Assembly: GCA_014268975.2 (NCBI GenBank)
Contig: CP077096.1
Location: 4,873,501 to 4,937,500, forward strand
Reading direction: 5' to 3'
DNA: 64,000 bases
Source: Pseudomonas wayambapalatensis
Lineage (GTDB): Bacteria; Pseudomonadota; Gammaproteobacteria; Pseudomonadales; Pseudomonadaceae
Both the position numbers and the translations under genes were made by a program. Of the stretch, positions 49,022 through 57,854 are shown one piece after another (the first letter of the stretch is position 1; each line of letters begins with the position of its first letter). The notes under the pieces are model-generated. The model did not search any database and was not told the origin of the DNA. It worked only from the letters and a program-made list of their open reading frames with translations.

Positions 49022-49882
49022 ATGCTCGAATTGTACCTGTTCCAACTGCTCAACGGCCTGGGCCTGGGGATGATCTACTTCCTCATCGCCGTAGGCCTGA
49101 CGATCATTTTCGGCCTGCTGAACTTCGTCAACTTCGCCCACGGGGCGTTCTTCCTGCTCGGCGCCTACCTGTGCTACACCGCCGTGGCCCTGACCGGCAA
49201 CTTCTGGCTGGCATTGCTGATTGCCCCGCTGGTCGTGGCAGCGCTGGCCTGGGCGGTGGAGCGCCTGCTGATCAAGCGCATCTACCACCTGCCGCACACC
49301 TTCCAGATCCTGGTCACCCTGGGCATCGCCCTGATCATCCAGGAAGCCTCGGTCCTGATCTGGGGGCCGGTGGGCAAGAACATCGCCGTACCGCCGGAGC
49401 TCCGTGGCGTGGTGATCCTGGGCGACTTCATCTACCCCTACTACCGCCTGTTCCTGATCGGCTTCGCCGCGCTGATCGGCCTGGCCTTGTGGCTGCTGCT
49501 CGAACGCACGCGCTTCGGTGCCCTGGTACGCGCCGGCAGTGAAAGCACCGAAACCGTGTCGCTGCTGGGCACCAACATCTTCCGCCTGTTCTCCCTGACC
49601 TTCGCCCTCGGTGTGGGCCTGGCCGGTGTCGCCGGGGTGCTGTTCGCGCCGTTGCGCGGTGCCCAGCCCTTCGTCGGCCCGGAGATCCTCGGCATCGCCT
49701 TCGTAGTGGTGGTGATCGGCGGCATGGGTTCGTTCGGCGGCGCGCTGGTCGGTGGACTGCTGGTCGGCGTGGTGCAAAGCATGATGACCAGCCTCTGGCC
49801 GCAAGGCGCCAGCCTGATGATCTACGGGGCGATGGCCGCGGTGATCCTGGTCCGTCCCTATGGCCTGTTCGGGAGAGCATGA
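49022..49882 (+). CDS. Branched-chain-type ABC transporter permease (LivH-like)
   Basis: A 286-residue inner-membrane permease with about eight helices. The LivH hallmarks are LNGLGLGMIYFLIAVGLTIIFGLLNFVNFAHGAFFLLGAY, in pieces, and the C-terminal segment GIAFVVVVIGGMGSFGGALVGG that holds the EAA-like coupling region. ATG 49022 with GAGGG upstream is chosen, while the frame runs back to 48941. It ends in ATGATTGATG, three bases before the next permease start. Confidence 0.93.
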   Translation: MLELYLFQLLNGLGLGMIYFLIAVGLTIIFGLLNFVNFAHGAFFLLGAYLCYTAVALTGNFWLALLIAPLVVAALAWAVERLLIKRIYHLPHTFQILVTLGIALIIQEASVLIWGPVGKNIAVPPELRGVVILGDFIYPYYRLFLIGFAALIGLALWLLLERTRFGALVRAGSESTETVSLLGTNIFRLFSLTFALGVGLAGVAGVLFAPLRGAQPFVGPEILGIAFVVVVIGGMGSFGGALVGGLLVGVVQSMMTSLWPQGASLMIYGAMAAVILVRPYGLFGRA

Positions 49883-49885
49883 TTG

Positions 49886-50890
49886 ATGAGCGAGAAGAAT
49901 CCATTACCGGTCGGGCCGCGCACGCCGGTCCTGCTGTTGCTGGTGGTCGCCAGCCTGGTGCTGCTGCCGTTGGTGCTGCCTTCGGCCACGCTGGCCACCG
50001 AGATCCTGATCTTTGCCCTGGCGGCGCTCGCCTGCAACCTGCTGCTGGGCTACACCGGCCTGCTGTCGTTCGGCCAGGGCATTTTCTTCGGCGTGGGTGC
50101 CTATGGCGCGGCACTGCTGATGATCCATCTGAAATGGGGGCTGTTCGCCGCGCTGCTGGGCGCTGCGGTATTCGGTGCGTTGCTGGCGCTGCTGGTCGGC
50201 GCACTGGCGATCCGGCGCAAGGGCATCTACTTCGTCATGCTGACCCTGGCCTTCAGCCAGATGGCGTACTTCCTGGCCTACACCCTCAGCGGCTGGACCG
50301 GTGGCGACAACGGCCTGCTCGACGTGCCGCGGCCGAATATCGAGGTCTTCGGTCATGTACTGGTCGATCTGGCCGACCCTCGGCATTTCTATGCCTTCGT
50401 AGCCCTGCTGTTCCTGTTGATTTTCGCCTTCGCCCTGCGGGTGATCCGCTCGCCCTTCGGCAGCACCTTGCTGGCGATCCGCGAGAACGAGACCCGCGCG
50501 GCGGCGATCGGCTACGACACCCGCCACTTCAAGATCCTGGTGTTCATGCTGTCCGGCGCCATCACCGGTATCGCCGGGGCGCTTTACGCCATGCTGCTGC
50601 ACTTTGCACCGCTGTCGAACATCGACCTGATGATGAGCGAGAACATCCTGATCATGACCATCATCGGCGGTACGGGCTCGCTGTTCGGCTCGCTGCTGGG
50701 GGCCGGCGCCATCGTGGTGCTGGGCGACGTGCTGTCGGAGCTGTGGCCGCGTTGGCTGATGCTGCTCGGGCTCATCCTGATCCTGGTGGTGGTGTTCATG
50801 CGTGGCGGCCTGTGGGGCGGCCTGGCCGAGCTGGGCAAGCGCCTGCGTCCGGGGCGTACGTTGTCGACCAAGACCAAGGAGACCTTGTGA
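49886..50890 (+). CDS. Branched-chain-type ABC transporter permease (LivM-like)
   Basis: A 334-residue permease. Conserved segments: CNLLLGYTGLLSFGQGIFFGVGAYGAALL, RKGIYFVMLTLAFSQMAYFLAY, SPFGSTLLAIRENETRAAAIGYDTRHFK and IIGGTGSLFGSLLGAG, all in pieces. ATG 49886 directly follows a TTG; GGGAGAGC before it is the ribosome site. Its TGA shares one base with the next ATG (TGATG). Confidence 0.93.
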   Translation: MSEKNPLPVGPRTPVLLLLVVASLVLLPLVLPSATLATEILIFALAALACNLLLGYTGLLSFGQGIFFGVGAYGAALLMIHLKWGLFAALLGAAVFGALLALLVGALAIRRKGIYFVMLTLAFSQMAYFLAYTLSGWTGGDNGLLDVPRPNIEVFGHVLVDLADPRHFYAFVALLFLLIFAFALRVIRSPFGSTLLAIRENETRAAAIGYDTRHFKILVFMLSGAITGIAGALYAMLLHFAPLSNIDLMMSENILIMTIIGGTGSLFGSLLGAGAIVVLGDVLSELWPRWLMLLGLILILVVVFMRGGLWGGLAELGKRLRPGRTLSTKTKETL

Positions 50891-51642
50891 TGAGCGAGTT
50901 CCTGCTGGAAACCCGCAACCTGGAGCTGGCCTACGGGCCGTTCCGCGCAGTCGGTGGTGTCGACCTGAAAGTCCGCCCTGGCACCATCCACACGGTCATC
51001 GGCCCCAACGGCGCCGGCAAGACCAGCCTGTTCCACTGCCTGACCGGCGAACGCCAGGCCACCGCCGGCAGCATCCTGTTCAATGGCCGCGACATCGTCC
51101 GCAAGCCCTCCCATGGCCGCGTGGCCCTGGGCATGGCGCGCTCGTTCCAGCTCACCAGCCTGTTCCAGAACCTCTCGGTGCGCGAGAACCTGCGCCTGGC
51201 CGCCCAGGGCCGCGACGGCCTGGGCGCGCTGAACTTCTGGCGCAGCGTCGAGCACAAGCGCAGCCACTGGGACACCGCCGACCAGGTGCTCGAGCGCCTG
51301 AAACTCACCGGCCGTGCCGACACCCTTGCCGGCGAACTCTCCCATGGCCAACAGCGCGTACTGGAAGTCGGCATGTCGATCTGCGCCAGGCCAAGCCTGC
51401 TGATGCTCGACGAACCCACCTCTGGCATGGGCATCGACGACATTCCGCTGATGACCGAGCTGATCAGCGATCTGGGCCGCGACCACACCGTGCTGCTGAT
51501 CGAGCACAACATGAGCATCGTCATGTCGATCAGCCAACGCATCACCGTCATGAGCCACGGCCAGATCCTGGTCGAGGGCACCCCGGAATTCGTGCGCAAC
51601 GACGAACGCGTGCGCACCGCCTACCTTGGAGAGGCCGCCTGA
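50890..51642 (+). CDS. Branched-chain-type ABC transporter ATPase (LivG-like)
   Basis: A 250-residue ATPase subunit. Walker A GPNGAGKTSL, signature LSHGQQRVLEVGM (a variant of LSGGQ), Walker B LLMLDEPTSGMG, H-loop LIEHNMSI. It overlaps the preceding and following genes by one base each. A longer frame in the same register runs back to 49879 through the LivM gene; it is a shadow, since only the part from 50890 has ABC sequence. Confidence 0.94.
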   Translation: MSEFLLETRNLELAYGPFRAVGGVDLKVRPGTIHTVIGPNGAGKTSLFHCLTGERQATAGSILFNGRDIVRKPSHGRVALGMARSFQLTSLFQNLSVRENLRLAAQGRDGLGALNFWRSVEHKRSHWDTADQVLERLKLTGRADTLAGELSHGQQRVLEVGMSICARPSLLMLDEPTSGMGIDDIPLMTELISDLGRDHTVLLIEHNMSIVMSISQRITVMSHGQILVEGTPEFVRNDERVRTAYLGEAA

Positions 51643-52337
51643 TGCTCAACGTCGACTCGATCCATTCCTACTACGACAAAAGCCACGTGCTCGAAGGCGT
51701 CTCCCTGCAGGTCGGTGCCGGCGAACTGGTGACCCTGCTGGGGCGTAACGGCGCCGGCAAGACCACCACCCTGCGCAGCATCCTCGGCATCGTGCGGCCA
51801 CGCCAGGGCCAGATCAGCTTCGATGGCCAGCCTCTGGTCGGCCGCGAAATCTTCGATATCGCCCGCCGGGGCATCGCCCTGGTGCCGGAGCACCGCGGCA
51901 TCTTTCGCCAGCTCAGTGTCGAGGAAAACCTGAAGATCGCCACGCGCAAGGAGAGCCGCTGGCAACTGCGTGACGTCTACGCGATGTTCCCGCGCCTGGA
52001 AGAGCGCCGCCGTAACGGCGGCTTCGCGCTGTCGGGTGGCGAGCAGCAGATGCTGGCGATCGCCCGGGCCCTGCTCAATGGCCCGCGGTTGCTGATCCTC
52101 GATGAGCCGACCGAGGGGCTGGCGCCGGTGATCGTCGACGAGTTGGTGAAGATCCTGCGGCGGATCAAGGACGAGGGCCTGTCGATCCTGCTGGTGGAGC
52201 AGAACCTGATGGTCTGCGATGCCTTGGCCGATCGTCACTACGTGCTCGAACAGGGTCGCGTGGCCTACCAGGGAACCGCCGCACAGTTTCGCGACGACCC
52301 GAGCATCAAGAACCGCTACCTGGCGCTGAGTGCCTGA
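51642..52337 (+). CDS. Branched-chain-type ABC transporter ATPase (LivF-like)
   Basis: A 231-residue ATPase subunit, last gene of the transporter. Walker A GRNGAGKTTTLRSI, signature LSGGEQQMLAIARAL, Walker B LLILDEPTEGLAP, H-loop LVEQNLM. Start overlaps the LivG stop by one base. A REP element and 111 bases separate it from the M20 hydrolase gene. Confidence 0.95.
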   Translation: MLNVDSIHSYYDKSHVLEGVSLQVGAGELVTLLGRNGAGKTTTLRSILGIVRPRQGQISFDGQPLVGREIFDIARRGIALVPEHRGIFRQLSVEENLKIATRKESRWQLRDVYAMFPRLEERRRNGGFALSGGEQQMLAIARALLNGPRLLILDEPTEGLAPVIVDELVKILRRIKDEGLSILLVEQNLMVCDALADRHYVLEQGRVAYQGTAAQFRDDPSIKNRYLALSA

Positions 52338-52359
52338 TTTCAGGCATTGCTCTGTATCG

Positions 52360-52416
52360 GCCTCTTCGCGGGCAAGCCCGCTCCCACTGGGATATCGCCA
52401 CGCGCCGCCCGCGAAG
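52360..52416. repeat. REP element between livF-like and hydrolase genes
   Basis: CTTCGCGGGCAAGCCCGCTCC at about 52364-52384 is one REP copy with flank; GCCCGCGAAG at 52407-52416 is the reverse complement of its first ten bases, a partial second arm. It interrupts the probable operon, which suggests mRNA stabilisation of the transporter part. Confidence 0.8.
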
Positions 52417-52448
52417 AAGCCCCCTATTTGCTACAGGAGAGACGCCCC

Positions 52449-53726
52449 ATGAACACCCGCATCGATCCCTCGCAACACCTGCTCGGCCAGGGCGCCCTGG
52501 TCAACCGCGAGCGCCTCTGGCAATCGCTGATGGACCTGGCCCGGCTCGGCGCCACGGCCAAGGGCGGCGTGTGCCGCCTGGCGCTGACCGATCTCGACCG
52601 ACAGGCCCGCGACCTGTTCGTGCGCTGGTGCGAGGAGGCCGGCTGCATGGTCAGTGTCGACGCCATCGGCAACATCTTCGCCCGCCGCGCAGGACGCAAC
52701 CCGGCACTGGCGCCGGTCATGACCGGCAGCCATATCGATACCCAACCCACCGGAGGCAAGTTCGACGGCTGCTACGGCGTCATGGCCGGGCTCGAAGTGG
52801 TGCGCACCCTCAATGACCTTGGCCTGCAGACCGAGGCCCCACTGGAAGTGGTGGTGTGGACCAACGAAGAAGGCTCGCGCTTCCCACCGTGCATGATGGG
52901 GTCGGGGGTGTTTGCCGGTAAGTTCGGCCTGCAGGAGACCCTCGACAAGGTCGACGAACAAGGCCTTTCGGTGGGCGCGGAGCTCCAGCGCATCGGTTAC
53001 GCCGGCCCGCGGGTGCCCACCGGGCATCCGGTCGGCGCTTATTTCGAGGCGCATATCGAACAAGGGCCTGTGCTGGAGGACCAGCGCACCACCATCGGTG
53101 TGGTTCAGGGCTGCCTGGGCCAGAAATGGTTCGACCTGGTACTCACCGGCGTCGAGGCGCATGCAGGCCCGACGCCGATGCACCTGCGCAAGGATGCGCT
53201 GGTTGGCGCTGCCGAGGTGGTGGCCGCAGTCAACCGCGTGGCCCACGCCCACCAGCCACATGCCTGCGGCACCGTCGGCTGCCTGAACCTGCACCCTGGT
53301 TCGCGCAACGTGATTCCCGGCCAGGTGCAGATGACCCTCGACCTGCGCCACCTCGACCCCGCCCAACTGGATGCGATGGTCGCCGAGGTGCGCGAGGTGA
53401 TCGAGGCCAGTGCCGCCCGCCATGGCCTGAGTTTCGAGCTGAGCCCCACCGCCGACTTCCCACCCTTGTACTTCGCCGAGCAGTGCGTCGATGCGGTACG
53501 CCAGGGTGCGCGCGAATTGGGCCTGAGCCACATGGACATCGTCAGTGGCGCTGGCCACGATGCGATCTTCCTCGCCGAGATGGGCCCGGCCGGGATGATC
53601 TTCGTGCCGTGCGAAGGCGGCATCAGCCACAACGAAATCGAGAACGCCGCGCCGCAGGACCTGGCAGACGGCTGCGATGTGCTGCTGCGCGCCATGGTCC
53701 AGGCCGCCAACCCGGGAGCCCATTGA
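52449..53726 (+). CDS. M20-family Zn-dependent amidohydrolase (allantoate / N-carbamoyl amino acid type)
   Basis: A 425-residue hydrolase of the M20 peptidase family, ureidopropionase/allantoate branch. Metal ligands and active-site acids are in TGSHIDTQPTGGKFDG (His, Asp), TNEEGSRFPP (Glu-Glu), FEAHIEQGPVLE (His) and CEGGISHNE (last His). The dimerisation domain segment GVEAHAGPTPMHLRKDAL is typical. Substrate could be allantoate, N-carbamoyl-beta-alanine or an N-carbamoyl amino acid. CAGGAGAG before ATG 52449; the frame back to 52347 is not used. Followed at 2 bases by an amidase. Confidence 0.93.
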   Translation: MNTRIDPSQHLLGQGALVNRERLWQSLMDLARLGATAKGGVCRLALTDLDRQARDLFVRWCEEAGCMVSVDAIGNIFARRAGRNPALAPVMTGSHIDTQPTGGKFDGCYGVMAGLEVVRTLNDLGLQTEAPLEVVVWTNEEGSRFPPCMMGSGVFAGKFGLQETLDKVDEQGLSVGAELQRIGYAGPRVPTGHPVGAYFEAHIEQGPVLEDQRTTIGVVQGCLGQKWFDLVLTGVEAHAGPTPMHLRKDALVGAAEVVAAVNRVAHAHQPHACGTVGCLNLHPGSRNVIPGQVQMTLDLRHLDPAQLDAMVAEVREVIEASAARHGLSFELSPTADFPPLYFAEQCVDAVRQGARELGLSHMDIVSGAGHDAIFLAEMGPAGMIFVPCEGGISHNEIENAAPQDLADGCDVLLRAMVQAANPGAH

Positions 53727-53727
53727 G

Positions 53728-55137
53728 ATGACAGGCAAGACCGCCATCGGTGAATTCAGTGCCACCGAGCTGCTCGAACTGTACCGACGCCGCCAGTTGT
53801 CGCCGCTCGAAGTGATCGACGACGTGCTGGCCCGCATCGACCTGCACAACCCTGCCGTCAACGCCTACTGCCATGTCGACGGTGAAGGCGCGCGCGCCGC
53901 GGCCCGCGCCAGCGAACGCCGCTGGCAGCGTGGCGAGCCGTGCGGGCGCCTGGACGGCCTGCCCGCGTCGATCAAGGACCTGACCTTGACCCGCGGCATG
54001 CCGACCCGCAAAGGCTCGCGCACCAGCTCAGGCGCCGGGCCGTGGGAAGTAGATGCGCCCTTCAGCGCCTTCATGCGCGAGGCTGGCGCAGTGCTGGTGG
54101 GCAAGACCACAACGCCGGAGTTCGGCTGGAAAGGGGTCACCGACAACCCGTTGTACGGCATCACCCGCAACCCTTGGGATACCCGTCTGACCGCGGGCGG
54201 GTCGTCTGGCGGTGCGGCAGCAGCAGCGGCGCTCAACCTCGGCGTGCTGCACCAGGGCAGCGATGCCGGTGGCTCGATTCGAATCCCCTGCGCCTTCACC
54301 GGCACCTTCGGCATCAAGCCGACCTTCGGCTACGTACCGCAGTGGCCAGCCAGCGCCATGACCGTGCTGTCGCACCTGGGGCCGATGACTCGTACGGTGG
54401 ATGACGCCGTGCTGATGCTCGACTGCGTGGCCCGCCCCGACCCGCGCGACGGCCTGGCCGGAGCCCCGCGCCAGTCGCCCTGGCTGGACGACTCGACCGA
54501 CCTGCGCGGCCTGCGCATTGCCTACAGCGCCGACTTCGGCTACATAAAGGTCGATCCGCAGATCCAGGCCTTGGTGGCCCAAGCCGTGCAGCGCCTGGCG
54601 CGCCTGGGGGCAACGGTAGAGGAAGTCGATCCAGGCTTCAGCGACCCGCTGCAGACCTTCAATACCCTGTGGTTCGCTGGCGCGGCACGCTTGGCCAGTG
54701 GACTGAGCGAGGCACAGCGGGACTTGCTCGACCCGGGCCTGCGCGGCATCGCCGAACAGGGGGCCGGCATCAGCCTGGCCGATTACACCCAGGCCCTGGA
54801 AGCACGCGCCGAGCTGATCGCGCAGATGAACGCCTTCCACCAGCGTCATGACGTGCTGCTGTCACCGATGCTGCCGCTGGTCGCGTTCGAAGCCGGGCAC
54901 AACGTGCCGCCAGGGTCGGGCATGGCGCAGTGGATGGAGTGGACGCCGTTCAGCTACCCGTTCAACCTGACCCAGCAGCCTGCGGCGTCGGTCCCCTGCG
55001 GTTTCACGCACGAGGGGTTGCCGGTGGGGCTGCAGGTGGTGGGCGCGCGCTTTGCCGATGAACAGGTGCTCAGGGTGTGCAAGGTGTACGAGCAGCATTA
55101 CCCCAGTCGGCACCTGCAGGCGCCGCACCGGCACTGA
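53728..55137 (+). CDS. Amidase-signature family hydrolase
   Basis: A 469-residue amidase. The Ser-cisSer-Lys triad is complete: Lys83 in PASIKD, Ser159 in GGSSGGAA and Ser183 in DAGGSIRIP, with the 24-residue Ser-Ser spacing of the family. It hydrolyses an amide, releasing ammonia or an amine. The gene begins two bases after the M20 hydrolase stop, so co-translation is likely. Together with the importer upstream it suggests uptake and stepwise hydrolysis of an amide or ureide as nitrogen source. A strong terminator follows. Confidence 0.93.
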   Translation: MTGKTAIGEFSATELLELYRRRQLSPLEVIDDVLARIDLHNPAVNAYCHVDGEGARAAARASERRWQRGEPCGRLDGLPASIKDLTLTRGMPTRKGSRTSSGAGPWEVDAPFSAFMREAGAVLVGKTTTPEFGWKGVTDNPLYGITRNPWDTRLTAGGSSGGAAAAAALNLGVLHQGSDAGGSIRIPCAFTGTFGIKPTFGYVPQWPASAMTVLSHLGPMTRTVDDAVLMLDCVARPDPRDGLAGAPRQSPWLDDSTDLRGLRIAYSADFGYIKVDPQIQALVAQAVQRLARLGATVEEVDPGFSDPLQTFNTLWFAGAARLASGLSEAQRDLLDPGLRGIAEQGAGISLADYTQALEARAELIAQMNAFHQRHDVLLSPMLPLVAFEAGHNVPPGSGMAQWMEWTPFSYPFNLTQQPAASVPCGFTHEGLPVGLQVVGARFADEQVLRVCKVYEQHYPSRHLQAPHRH

Positions 55138-55152
55138 AGGCTGGCAGAGTCC

Positions 55153-55183
55153 GCAGCGGCCTTGCGCAACGCAAGGCCGCTGC
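55153..55183 (+). terminator. Terminator of the amidase gene
   Basis: GCAGCGGCCTTGCG-caa-CGCAAGGCCGCTGC, a 14-base perfect stem, followed by ATGTTTT. 15 bases past the amidase stop and 6 bases before the convergent thiO end. Confidence 0.92.
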
Positions 55184-55189
55184 ATGTTT

Positions 55190-56287
55190 TCAGCCCAGAC
55201 GCCCGGCCGGCGCGTAGGGCGCAGGATCGATGATCGGCTCGGCCCCGGTCAGCAGGTCGGTAAACAACTGGCACGAAGCAGGCGCCAGCACCAGACCGTT
55301 GCGGTAATGCCCGCAGTTGAGCCACAACCCCGCATGCCCAGGCACCGGCCCGATGTAGGGAATGCCTTCAGGCGAGCCCGGTCGCAGCCCGGCCCAATGC
55401 CCAACGACTGGCGCGTCCTTCAATTGCGGCAACAGCTCGATCGCCGAAGCCCGCAGGCTTTGCAGCGCTGCCTCGGTCGGGGTCTTGTCGAAGCCCTCGT
55501 GCTCAAGCGTGCTGCCCACCAGGATATGCCCGTCACGCCGCGGAATCGCATAACGCCCCTTGGCCAGTACCATGCTTGGCAGGAAGTCGGCATCGCACTT
55601 GAACAGGATCATCTGCCCCTTTACCGGCTCCACCGGCAATTCCAGCCCCAGGGTGCGCAACAGCTCGCCACTCCAGGCACCGGCACTGAGCACCACTTCG
55701 TCGGCGCTCAGCACGCCTTCATTCGTCAGCACACCGGTCACACGCCCGCCTTCCTGGGCGAAACCGCTGATCTGGCAGTGCTCGCGCAGACTGACGTTGG
55801 GCAGCGCCAGCAACGCGGCTTTCAGCGACTTCACCAGGCGCGGGTTGCGCACGTTGGCCACGCCAGCCATGTAGATGGCGCGCTGGAAGCCTGGGCCGAT
55901 GACTGGCACGGCGTCATAGGCCGCCGAGATATCCACGGCGCTCAAGGGACGTTGTTCGCGCGCAGCCCAGGCCAGGGCCTGGGCTTCATCGTCGAGGTCG
56001 AGCCAGTACAGACCGGTGGTGTGCACTTCAGGGTCGACACCCGTGCTGGCGAACAGGCGCTCGCCCAACTGTGGATAAAAATCCTGCGACCAATGCGCCA
56101 GGGCGGTCACCGCCGGGCTGTAGCGCCACGGATACAGCGGCGAGACGATACCACCGCCGGCCCAGGACGACTCACGGCCGACCTCGCCCTGGTCGCACAC
56201 CACCACCCGGTCAACCTTTGCGGCCAGGTTGAACGCAGTCAGCAGACCGATCACCCCGCCACCGACAATCACTACGTGCTTGCTCAT
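55190..56287 (-). CDS. thiO: Glycine oxidase ThiO (FAD-dependent)
   Basis: A 365-residue FAD flavoenzyme of the DAO family. The dinucleotide motif is HVVIVGGGVIGLLTAFNLA; the C-terminal motif is YGPVPGH / LWLNCGHYRNGLVLAPAS (pieces), and the middle GAWSGELLRTLGLELPVEPVKGQMIL is typical of ThiO. It makes iminoglycine for the thiazole half of thiamine. ATG 56287 is chosen by homology start MSKHVVIVGGG. The gene is downstream of the minor pilin genes on the same strand (31-base gap) but has an unrelated job. Confidence 0.92.
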   Translation of the reverse strand: MSKHVVIVGGGVIGLLTAFNLAAKVDRVVVCDQGEVGRESSWAGGGIVSPLYPWRYSPAVTALAHWSQDFYPQLGERLFASTGVDPEVHTTGLYWLDLDDEAQALAWAAREQRPLSAVDISAAYDAVPVIGPGFQRAIYMAGVANVRNPRLVKSLKAALLALPNVSLREHCQISGFAQEGGRVTGVLTNEGVLSADEVVLSAGAWSGELLRTLGLELPVEPVKGQMILFKCDADFLPSMVLAKGRYAIPRRDGHILVGSTLEHEGFDKTPTEAALQSLRASAIELLPQLKDAPVVGHWAGLRPGSPEGIPYIGPVPGHAGLWLNCGHYRNGLVLAPASCQLFTDLLTGAEPIIDPAPYAPAGRLG

Positions 56288-56318
56288 CTGTCGATCCAAC
56301 ACCTGAAGTAAAAACGCC

Positions 56319-56708
56319 TCACCAACAATCCGCCTCATCCAGCGCCCCGGGGTTTGCGCGCACACCGGCCTGGTCAAGCTGGTAGTCGCCACAACGATCA
56401 CGCGCCATCAGCCCCTGGGCCTGACGCTCGGCCAGTAGCCGATACTGGCCGTGCTCGCGCCAGGCTCGCAGGCGGTAGAAACGGCTACCCTCGGGCAGCG
56501 GTGTCTGCCACTGCTCGCTGTCGGCATACTGGCCGGTACGGGCGTAGTGATATTCCAGACGCTGGGCGGCATCGTGCAGCAGGCCGACCACTTCGCCGCG
56601 CGCGGCACGCCGAAGCTGGTCGCTGTAGCTGGGATAGGCAACGCTCGCCAGAATGCCGGTCACGGCCACGACAAGCAACAGCTCCATAAGGCTTAGGCCA
56701 CGTTGCAT
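56319..56708 (-). CDS. pilE: PilE-like minor pilin
   Basis: A 129-residue type IV pilin-like protein. The prepilin peptidase site is RG|LSLMELLLVV, with Glu5 present, followed by the hydrophobic N-terminal helix. The two C-terminal Cys (DRCGDYQL, DEADCW) are arranged as in the disulfide-bonded D-region. It sits last in pilV-pilW-pilX-pilE, one base after the pilX stop. Minor pilins initiate pilus assembly. Confidence 0.88.
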   Translation of the reverse strand: MQRGLSLMELLLVVAVTGILASVAYPSYSDQLRRAARGEVVGLLHDAAQRLEYHYARTGQYADSEQWQTPLPEGSRFYRLRAWREHGQYRLLAERQAQGLMARDRCGDYQLDQAGVRANPGALDEADCW

Positions 56709-56709
56709 C

Positions 56710-57192
56710 TCAAGCCCCCCTGAATCGCTGGCGCCAGGCGATACGCCGGGGTGCCTGGGCCTGTCCGGGCTCGACCGCATAGATCGCCTCCAGTACCTGC
56801 CGTGCGCGGGCCTGACGGCTTACCGCAGTGATCCGGAACAGAACCACCCTTGCCCCTTCCGGCATGTGCGCAGCGCGGGTACTAACGCCCAGTTGCTGCA
56901 CCAGGAAGAAACCGTGCTCGCTGGCCTGCCAAGGTGGGCGCCCATCAATCAGGTCATGGGGTGCGGGCGGTGGGGCGCACACCTGGCAGGGCGAGGGGGG
57001 CGCCAGGGCAAGCTGCAGCGCGCCCGCCAGCAGGCTCGCCTCGGCCTCTTCAAAGGCGCGCGCCGCCGCCAGCGCGCTGCCCGCCAACGCTATCTGCTGC
57101 AGCGTGTCACGCAGGGCCGAGATGGAGAACAGACCAAGCAGCAGGCTCAGCACCAGGGCCAGCAGCAAGACCATTCCGCGCTGGGCGCTCAT
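56710..57192 (-). CDS. pilX: PilX-like minor pilin
   Basis: A 160-residue pilin-like protein. Leader QRG|MVLLLALVLSLLLGL: position 5 is Leu instead of Glu, as is normal for PilX/GspK-type tip subunits. The body (LVQQLGVSTRAAHMPEGARVVLFRITAVSRQARAR, in pieces) matches the short Pseudomonas PilX. ATG overlaps the pilW stop by four bases. Confidence 0.85.
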   Translation of the reverse strand: MSAQRGMVLLLALVLSLLLGLFSISALRDTLQQIALAGSALAAARAFEEAEASLLAGALQLALAPPSPCQVCAPPPAPHDLIDGRPPWQASEHGFFLVQQLGVSTRAAHMPEGARVVLFRITAVSRQARARQVLEAIYAVEPGQAQAPRRIAWRQRFRGA

Positions 57193-57854
57193 GACGGTGG
57201 CAACCGGTTGCGCAGGGCAACGCTCAGCGCGTAGTCCCGCTCGATGCCCAGCACAGGGTCGACAAGGGTCAACTGCAGGTCCACACGCTCCCCGTCATTG
57301 CCCACGACATGGGTGGCGCGAAAAGCACGCACATTGTCGATGAGCACGGCATTCATGCCGCCGCCGCTGAGCATCAGGCTGTCGCCTTGAAAGCGGTAGG
57401 TCTGCCGCCGCAGCGGGAAAGCCAGCGTGGTGCCGCTGCCGGGCTGGCGTGCCGGATGCACTTGTGCCCAGGCGAGACAGTCGGTGAGCAGCGTCCAGTC
57501 CGGGTTTCCTCCGGCCCCTGGTACATCGGCGGTCACCAGGCTGAGCGTGGCCTCGCGGCTATTGCCGGCGCGGGATATCTGCAAGGGCTGGGCAAAGGCC
57601 TGTGCAGCAGATGGGTCGATGAACTCGAGGGTTTCGGCTGCCAGGCAACCAAACATGCCGGTCATGCGAATGTCCTGCGCCAGCCGGTGCAAGGCCAGCG
57701 ACGCGTCATCCTGCATCCGCGACAACGCGCCTTGCATGTGCCAGGCCTGCTGGGCCGAGACCAGGGCCTGCCCCGCTGCGGCCAGCAGCATCAAGCCCAA
57801 GGCCAGTGCCAGCAAGGCCTCCAACAGGCCGAAGCCCTGCTGTCGGCTCATCAT
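57189..57854 (-). CDS. pilW: PilW-like minor pilin
   Basis: A 221-residue pilin-like protein. Leader RQQG|FGLLEALLALALG with Glu5; helix MLLAAAGQALVSAQQAWHMQGALSRMQDDASLALHRLAQDIRMTG (pieces), then a long C-terminal domain with Cys in FGCLAAE and TDCLAWAQ. This is typical of PilW, longest of the minor pilins. Start chosen at the first of two adjacent ATGs (57854); it overlaps pilV by four bases. Confidence 0.87.
   Translation of the reverse strand: MMSRQQGFGLLEALLALALGLMLLAAAGQALVSAQQAWHMQGALSRMQDDASLALHRLAQDIRMTGMFGCLAAETLEFIDPSAAQAFAQPLQISRAGNSREATLSLVTADVPGAGGNPDWTLLTDCLAWAQVHPARQPGSGTTLAFPLRRQTYRFQGDSLMLSGGGMNAVLIDNVRAFRATHVVGNDGERVDLQLTLVDPVLGIERDYALSVALRNRLPPS

Noticed and set aside
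49879..50889. Extension of the LivG frame upstream through the LivM gene
   Set aside because: Only the part from 50890 has ABC-ATPase sequence; the rest overlaps the clear LivM permease in another frame.
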